Source of the DNA: Deinococcus taeanensis | Lineage (GTDB): Bacteria > Deinococcota > Deinococci > Deinococcales > Deinococcaceae | Direction of reading: 5' to 3' | Assembly (NCBI RefSeq): GCF_020229735.1 | Contig: NZ_CP083455.1 | Coordinates: 1,577,001 to 1,641,000 of the forward strand | Length of the DNA: 64,000 bases | Part shown: positions 56,330-64,000 of the stretch, piece after piece | Layout of the letters: the number at the start of each line of letters is the position of its first letter | Numbering within the stretch: position 1 is the stretch's first letter | The notes under the pieces: generated by a model | What the model was told of the DNA's origin: nothing | The model's input: only the letters and a program-made list of their open reading frames with translations | The model's database searches: none | Position numbers and translations under genes: made by a program

Positions 56330-57200
56330 CGGCCGTGCTGAGCGGCACGGGCGCCCGTGTGGAGCGCCTGCCCCTTGCGCGCTTCACGACGCTGGGGGTG
56401 GGCGGTGAATCGGAGGTCTGGTTCGTGGAATCGCACGAGCAGCTCACCGAGGCGATGCAGCGGCCCTACCGGGTGCTGGGAGGCGGCAGCAACCTCGTGG
56501 TGGCCGACGAGGGCGTGCCGGAGCGCGTCATCCGCCTGAGTGGCCCGCTGGCCGGGCGGGACCTGAACCCGGACCCACAGCTCAGTGACGGCCAGACCGT
56601 CGTGACCGGCTGGGTGGGGGGCGGCGTGCCTCTGCCGGGACTGATCCGGCAGTTGCAGAAACTGGGCCTGAGCGGCCTGGAGGGCACTGTCGGCATCCCC
56701 GCGCAGGTTGGAGGCGCCGTGTGGATGAACGCCGGCACCCGCTACGGCGAAATGTTCGACGGCCTGCACACGCTGGAGATCGCAACCCCGCAGGGCGTGC
56801 GGCAGGTCACACCCGATGACCTGAACTGGGGGTACCGCAACAGCGGCATCCCGCGGGGCCACGTGGTTTCGCGCGTGCGCCTGAAACTGAGCCGCGCCGC
56901 GCCACAGGACGTGCTGGCGAAGATGGACTTCGCAGACCAGGCGCGCCGGGGACAGCCGAAGATGAAGACGCCGGGCTGCGCGTTCAAGAACCCGGGCGGC
57001 GTGAGCGCCGGAAAACTGATTGACGAGGCGGGCCTGAAAGGCACCCGCGTGGGGAACGCCCTGATTGCCCCGGAGCACGCGAACTTCATCGTGAACCTGG
57101 GGGGTGCCACTGCGGCGGACGTGCACGCCCTGCTGGGCATCATTCGCGAACGCGTTCCGGTGCCGCTGGAACTCGAATACGAGCTGTGGCCGGAGCGCCT

Positions 57201-57204
<4 letters not shown>
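56326..57204 (+). CDS. murB: UDP-N-acetylenolpyruvoylglucosamine reductase MurB
   Basis: A 292-residue FAD enzyme completing UDP-MurNAc synthesis. FAD-binding blocks VLGGGSNLVVADEG and LEGTVGIPAQVGGAVWMNAG are intact, as is PGCAFKNPGGVSAGKLIDEAGLKG, the loop that in type II MurB carries the proton donor (Ser in most; here the aligned residue is in CAFKNP). GTG start overlapping murC; its own stop overlaps ftsQ. Placement between murC and ftsQ is a common cell-wall cluster order. Confidence 0.94.
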
Positions 57205-59269
<2,065 letters not shown>

Positions 59270-59333
59270 CCAGGCGGGGGGCCGGGCAGATGCGCGCGTC
59301 CGCGCGCCTTCCCTGGCCTCCCCACCACGGCCG

Positions 59334-59373
59334 GGGGAACAGGTCCGCGCATCAACGCGCGGGCCTGTTCCCC
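59334..59373 (+). terminator. Hairpin terminator between ftsA and ftsZ
   Basis: A 40-base structure with ~17-bp stem (GGGGAACAGG... with ...CCTGTTCCCC) and a six-base loop; no T-tract. It likely ends or attenuates the murG-ftsA transcript. Confidence 0.65.
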
Positions 59374-59386
59374 TGCTATCGTGCGC

Positions 59387-59392
59387 TAAACT
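59387..59392 (+). promoter_or_regulatory. -10 box of ftsZ (TAAACT)
   Basis: TAAACT lies 55 bases before the ftsZ start, directly after the hairpin, giving ftsZ an independent transcript with a ~50-base leader. Confidence 0.5.
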
Positions 59393-59406
59393 ACACCGCA
59401 CGAAAC

Positions 59407-59432
59407 CAGACGGGTCCGGACGGACCGGTCTG
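59407..59432. promoter_or_regulatory. Inverted repeat in the ftsZ leader
   Basis: CAGACGGGTCCG (59407-59418) and CGGACCGGTCTG (59421-59432) pair at 11 of 12 positions. The element lies between the -10 box and the AGGAG of ftsZ, so it could be an operator or an RNA hairpin controlling translation. Confidence 0.5.
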
Positions 59433-59444
59433 CGGTAAGGAGAG

Positions 59445-60512
<1,068 letters not shown>

Positions 60513-60532
60513 GCGGCCTCCTGCGCCTTTAG

Positions 60533-60559
60533 CCCCACCCCCTGCGGGTGGGGTTTTTT
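60533..60559 (+). terminator. Intrinsic terminator after ftsZ
   Basis: Eight-bp stem CCCCACCC (60533-60540) with GGGTGGGG (60546-60553), five-base loop, followed by TTTTTT: a textbook rho-independent terminator. The remaining ~250 bases before the next gene hold GC-rich hairpins but no recognised gene or promoter. Confidence 0.9.
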
Positions 60560-60812
60560 CTTTCCCCGGCAGGTGGGCGCCGCGGCCGCTGTGTAGACAC
60601 ATGGCCTTCGCGGCCCCGCAATTGTTCGGACATCCGCGCGCCGCCGGACGGCAGGCTCCTATCTTTGAAAGCCGGCGCCCCGCAGGCGGTGACGCCCAGA
60701 GCCGCCTGGGGCGCCCCGGCCAGACGCCAGCGCTGCCGCCCCCGACCCTCCTCCACTGACCGCAACGGGACCCGCATTTCCGGCCCCCGCCCTCTGACCA
60801 AGGAGTTCCCTG

Positions 60813-61976
60813 ATGACTGTTCCCCCCCGCATTTCCCTCCTGGCCGCACTGCTGCTGGGTTCCCTGAGTGTGAGTGCCCAGGCGCAGGCGACCGTGAAGA
60901 TCGCCACGCTCAGCCCCCTGTCCGGTTCGATCAGCAACCTGGGGATTCAGGTGCGGAACGGCACGCAGCTGGCCGTGACCGAGTTCGCGCCGGCCTTCTC
61001 GAAACTGGGCCTGAAGGTGCAGCTTGTGGCCTTTGATGATCAGGCGGACCCGGCCACCGGTACCGCCGCGGCCCGCAAGATCGCCGCAGACCGCCAGATT
61101 CTGGCTGTGGTGGGCGCCCTGAACAGTGGCGTGACCATTCCCGCCAGCGCCGCGCTGCAGGCCAGTCACGTGGCGGTGGTGAACTCCGCCAGCACCGCCA
61201 ATCAGGTCACGGACCGGGGCCTGCGTAACGTCAGCCGCATCGTGCCGCGCGACGACGCGCAGGGCCCGGCCGGCGCAAGTTTCATCGCCGGCACCCTGAA
61301 GGCCAGGAAGGTGTACATCCTGAACGACAAGACCGCGTACGGCGAGGGCCTGGCGAACGAGGTCGGGAAGACCCTGAAAACCCGGGGCGTGAAGGTCATC
61401 GTGAACGAGGGCACGGAGGAAAAAAGCGATTTCTCCAGCGTGATCGCGAAGATCAAGCTGCAGAAGCCCGACGCGATCTACTTCGGGGGCGTGTACAACC
61501 AGGTGGGCGTGTTCCTGCGGCAGCTGCGGGGCGCGGGCCTCGCCACACCGGTGGTGGGCGGGGACGGCCTGGACAGCAGCGAACTGAGCACGATCGCCGG
61601 GGCAGGTGCCAACAACGTGTACTTCACGACCGTTTCGGCGCCGGTCGAGGCCCTGCCGGCCGCGAAGGCCTTCGCCGCCCGGTACCAGAAGGCCTTCAAG
61701 ACCGCGCCGCAGGGATTCGCCGTGTTCGCCTACGACGCAGCGCGCGTGGCGTTGCAGGGCGTGCTGAGCGCCGCCAAAGCCAACGGCGGCCGGGTTCCCA
61801 GCCGCGAACAGGTGGAGAAGGCCGTGCGCGCCGGTACGTACACCGGCCTGCTGTCCGGCACGGTGAAATTCAACGCCGCCGGTGACCGTCAGAGTGCCCG
61901 GCTGTACGTGATGAAGGTGATGAAAGGCCGGACGACGCTCAGCACCAGCCTGACCGTGAAGCCCGGCCGTCAGTAG
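60813..61976 (+). CDS. ABC transporter substrate-binding protein, branched-chain amino acid (LivJ) type
   Basis: A 387-residue exported binding protein of the periplasmic-binding type I fold. Signal ISLLAALLLGSLSVSAQAQA without lipobox, then VKIATLSPLSGSISNLGIQVRNGTQLAV, the classic LivJ opening. FDDQADPATGTAAARKIAAD and VVGGDGLDSSEL are also typical. It would deliver branched-chain amino acids or a related small ligand to a LivHMGF permease, none of which is in the window. AAGGAG lies about eight bases before the ATG. Confidence 0.88.
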   Translation: MTVPPRISLLAALLLGSLSVSAQAQATVKIATLSPLSGSISNLGIQVRNGTQLAVTEFAPAFSKLGLKVQLVAFDDQADPATGTAAARKIAADRQILAVVGALNSGVTIPASAALQASHVAVVNSASTANQVTDRGLRNVSRIVPRDDAQGPAGASFIAGTLKARKVYILNDKTAYGEGLANEVGKTLKTRGVKVIVNEGTEEKSDFSSVIAKIKLQKPDAIYFGGVYNQVGVFLRQLRGAGLATPVVGGDGLDSSELSTIAGAGANNVYFTTVSAPVEALPAAKAFAARYQKAFKTAPQGFAVFAYDAARVALQGVLSAAKANGGRVPSREQVEKAVRAGTYTGLLSGTVKFNAAGDRQSARLYVMKVMKGRTTLSTSLTVKPGRQ

Positions 61977-61983
61977 ACCGCCC

Positions 61984-62024
61984 GGAACAGCGCCCCCGGC
62001 GGGTCCGGCTGGGGGCGCTGTTCC
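61984..62024. terminator. Bidirectional hairpin terminator
   Basis: Fourteen-bp stem GGAACAGCGCCCCC (61984-61997) with GGGGGCGCTGTTCC (62011-62024) between the binding protein gene and convergent DUF58 gene. Confidence 0.7.
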
Positions 62025-62039
62025 GTCCCGCGTTTCCTG

Positions 62040-63160
62040 CTAACGGGCCAGGGTAAGAACGCTCTGGTTGCCCCGCAGCACAAACACCAGAATGCCTGCA
62101 CCGGCCAGGACAGCCGCGCGCCGCTCCAGGTCGCGCACGCTGTCGGGCACACCCGCCCACTGCCGGCGGGGCTGCTCGCCCGGCTCCAGGTAGTACCCCT
62201 CGGGAAGCGCCACGATGCTCACGCGACTGGCGGTGGCCCGCGCCCGCAGCGCCTGCTGCACCAGCGCTGGAGATGGACGGGCACTCAGAAGAATCAGGTT
62301 GCCGCCTGCGCGGGTGGGCGGCAGCTGCGGCGGGTCCAGGCTGGGGGTCAGGCGCGCCAGCGTCAGGAGCGCCTCATGCAGGGCGGCGGCCTCCCGGCCG
62401 GCCGGTGTGACCCTGCCATTCGTGGCCACCGCCACGGGGAGGGTCAACGCCTGAGCCTCCCGGATCAGGCTGGCAGCGAGCCGCGCGGCGCTGTCCATGA
62501 ACGCGTCACCGCCGGCACTCGTATCCACGAACACGGTGAGGCTGCTGGCCGCCGTGCGTTCCGGGTCGCGGACCGTCAGCGTTCCGGTGCGGGCGGACAG
62601 GCGCCAGTGCACCCGGCCGGGCGGGTCGCCGGGCACGTAGGGGCGCACGCTGCGGAGGCTGATGGGGTCGTCCAGGCCCAGCTGCCGGGTCAGGGTGCCT
62701 TCAGACAGGAGGGGACGCAGCAGGTCCGGGAGCAGCAGGCCGTGCGTGCCGGGGTACACGGCGACGGTCGTGCCGGGGCCGGGAAGGGTCACGCGACGCC
62801 AGAAAAGTCCCAGGGGGTCCGCCCAGGCGAGTTCCACGCCGGGCCAGTCGAACTGACCGCGGCGGTTGAAGGTGACGCTGAGCGTCTCGGTCCGTTCCGT
62901 GATGCCCACATGCAGGGCCGACACGCTGACGAGCCGGTCGGGCACCACGCCGCGGGGCGCCGGGTCCTCTATCAGCAGGCGCAGAGGGCGGCGTGAACGC
63001 ACCGTCACCTGCACGGTCAGGGTGCCCCGCGTGCCCTCGAAGGCGGTGGGCGGCAGGGTCCGCGTGACGCTCACCTGCGGCGTGCGGCGGCCCAGCCACC
63101 ACAGGCCCGCTGTGACGAGTGCCGTCAGGGCCAGCCACAGCAGGGACGCCAGCAGCGGCG

Positions 63161-63164
<4 letters not shown>
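62040..63164 (-). CDS. DUF58 domain protein (MoxR-associated)
   Basis: A 374-residue membrane protein with an N-terminal helix ([21 protein letters not shown]), a beta-rich region, the DUF58 core [32 protein letters not shown] (~180-212), and a VWA-like remainder beginning [15 protein letters not shown] where the MIDAS-like Asp/Thr/Ser are retained. Partner of the MoxR ATPase whose stop it overlaps (ATGA). DUF58-MoxR pairs act as chaperones that insert metals or assemble envelope complexes; the client here is unknown. The ATG at 63164 is used rather than an upstream frame that runs inside moxR. Confidence 0.88.

Positions 63165-64000
<836 letters not shown>

Overview
The window is a GC-rich bacterial chromosome segment that most likely comes from Deinococcus or a close relative. 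Four things point there: the gene content (homocitrate synthase for lysine made through alpha-aminoadipate, a probable futalosine-pathway deaminase, and an rpsB-tsf-pyrH-frr-cdsA-dxr-rseP block), the abundance of secreted and lipoprotein genes of unknown function, the absence of any mobile element, and a promoter style in which a TANNNT -10 box sits only about 6-9 bases before the start codon. That last pattern is known from the leaderless transcripts of Deinococcus and recurs here at about two dozen genes on both strands, fixing many start codons.

Layout. 1-420: end of a membrane glycosyltransferase-like gene. 0.5-6 kb: ring-cleaving dioxygenase, a two-gene fatty-acid beta-oxidation operon (thiolase and FadB-type multifunctional enzyme) and a divergent quinone oxidoreductase. 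6-9.2 kb: small membrane protein behind a palindromic operator, a purU gene broken by a one-base shortfall in a G-run, an M29 aminopeptidase and an orphan protein. 9.3-17.5 kb: secA, a lipoprotein, an aminodeoxyfutalosine-deaminase-like enzyme, a MATE exporter, homocitrate synthase and a PhzF-like protein. 17.6-24.9 kb: rlmN, then a tight unit of TPR protein, SPOR protein, Rex repressor and two lipoproteins. 24.9-26.8 kb: a minus-strand unit with a heme-dependent N-demethylase-like protein, a lipoprotein ribonuclease of the RNase Sa/barnase type and its barstar-like inhibitor.

26.8-35.2 kb: undecaprenyl-diphosphatase, an APH(6)-like kinase, then translation and lipid/isoprenoid genes rpsB, tsf, pyrH, frr, cdsA, dxr, rseP. 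35.2-47.5 kb: alanine racemase, a large secreted protein, an ABC exporter pair, a DUF4127 protein, an EamA transporter paired with a glucodextranase C-domain protein, proB, a TetR regulator and folD. 47.8-53.6 kb: lepA, a two-component system, an aminotransferase and an AIM24 protein. 53.7-60.6 kb: the division and cell-wall cluster murG-murC-murB-ftsQ-ftsA-ftsZ. 60.8-64 kb: a branched-chain amino acid type binding protein and a DUF58/MoxR pair running off the right edge.

No tRNA, rRNA, CRISPR array, insertion sequence or prophage gene was recognised. Most convergent gene pairs are separated by long, near-perfect GC-rich hairpins, often without a U-tract. The most interesting items are the surface-tethered RNase/barstar pair, a Rex-like operator between tetR and folD, the Rex-containing envelope gene unit, the frameshifted purU, and a FolD whose two usual active-site residues (Gln and Asp) are both Glu.
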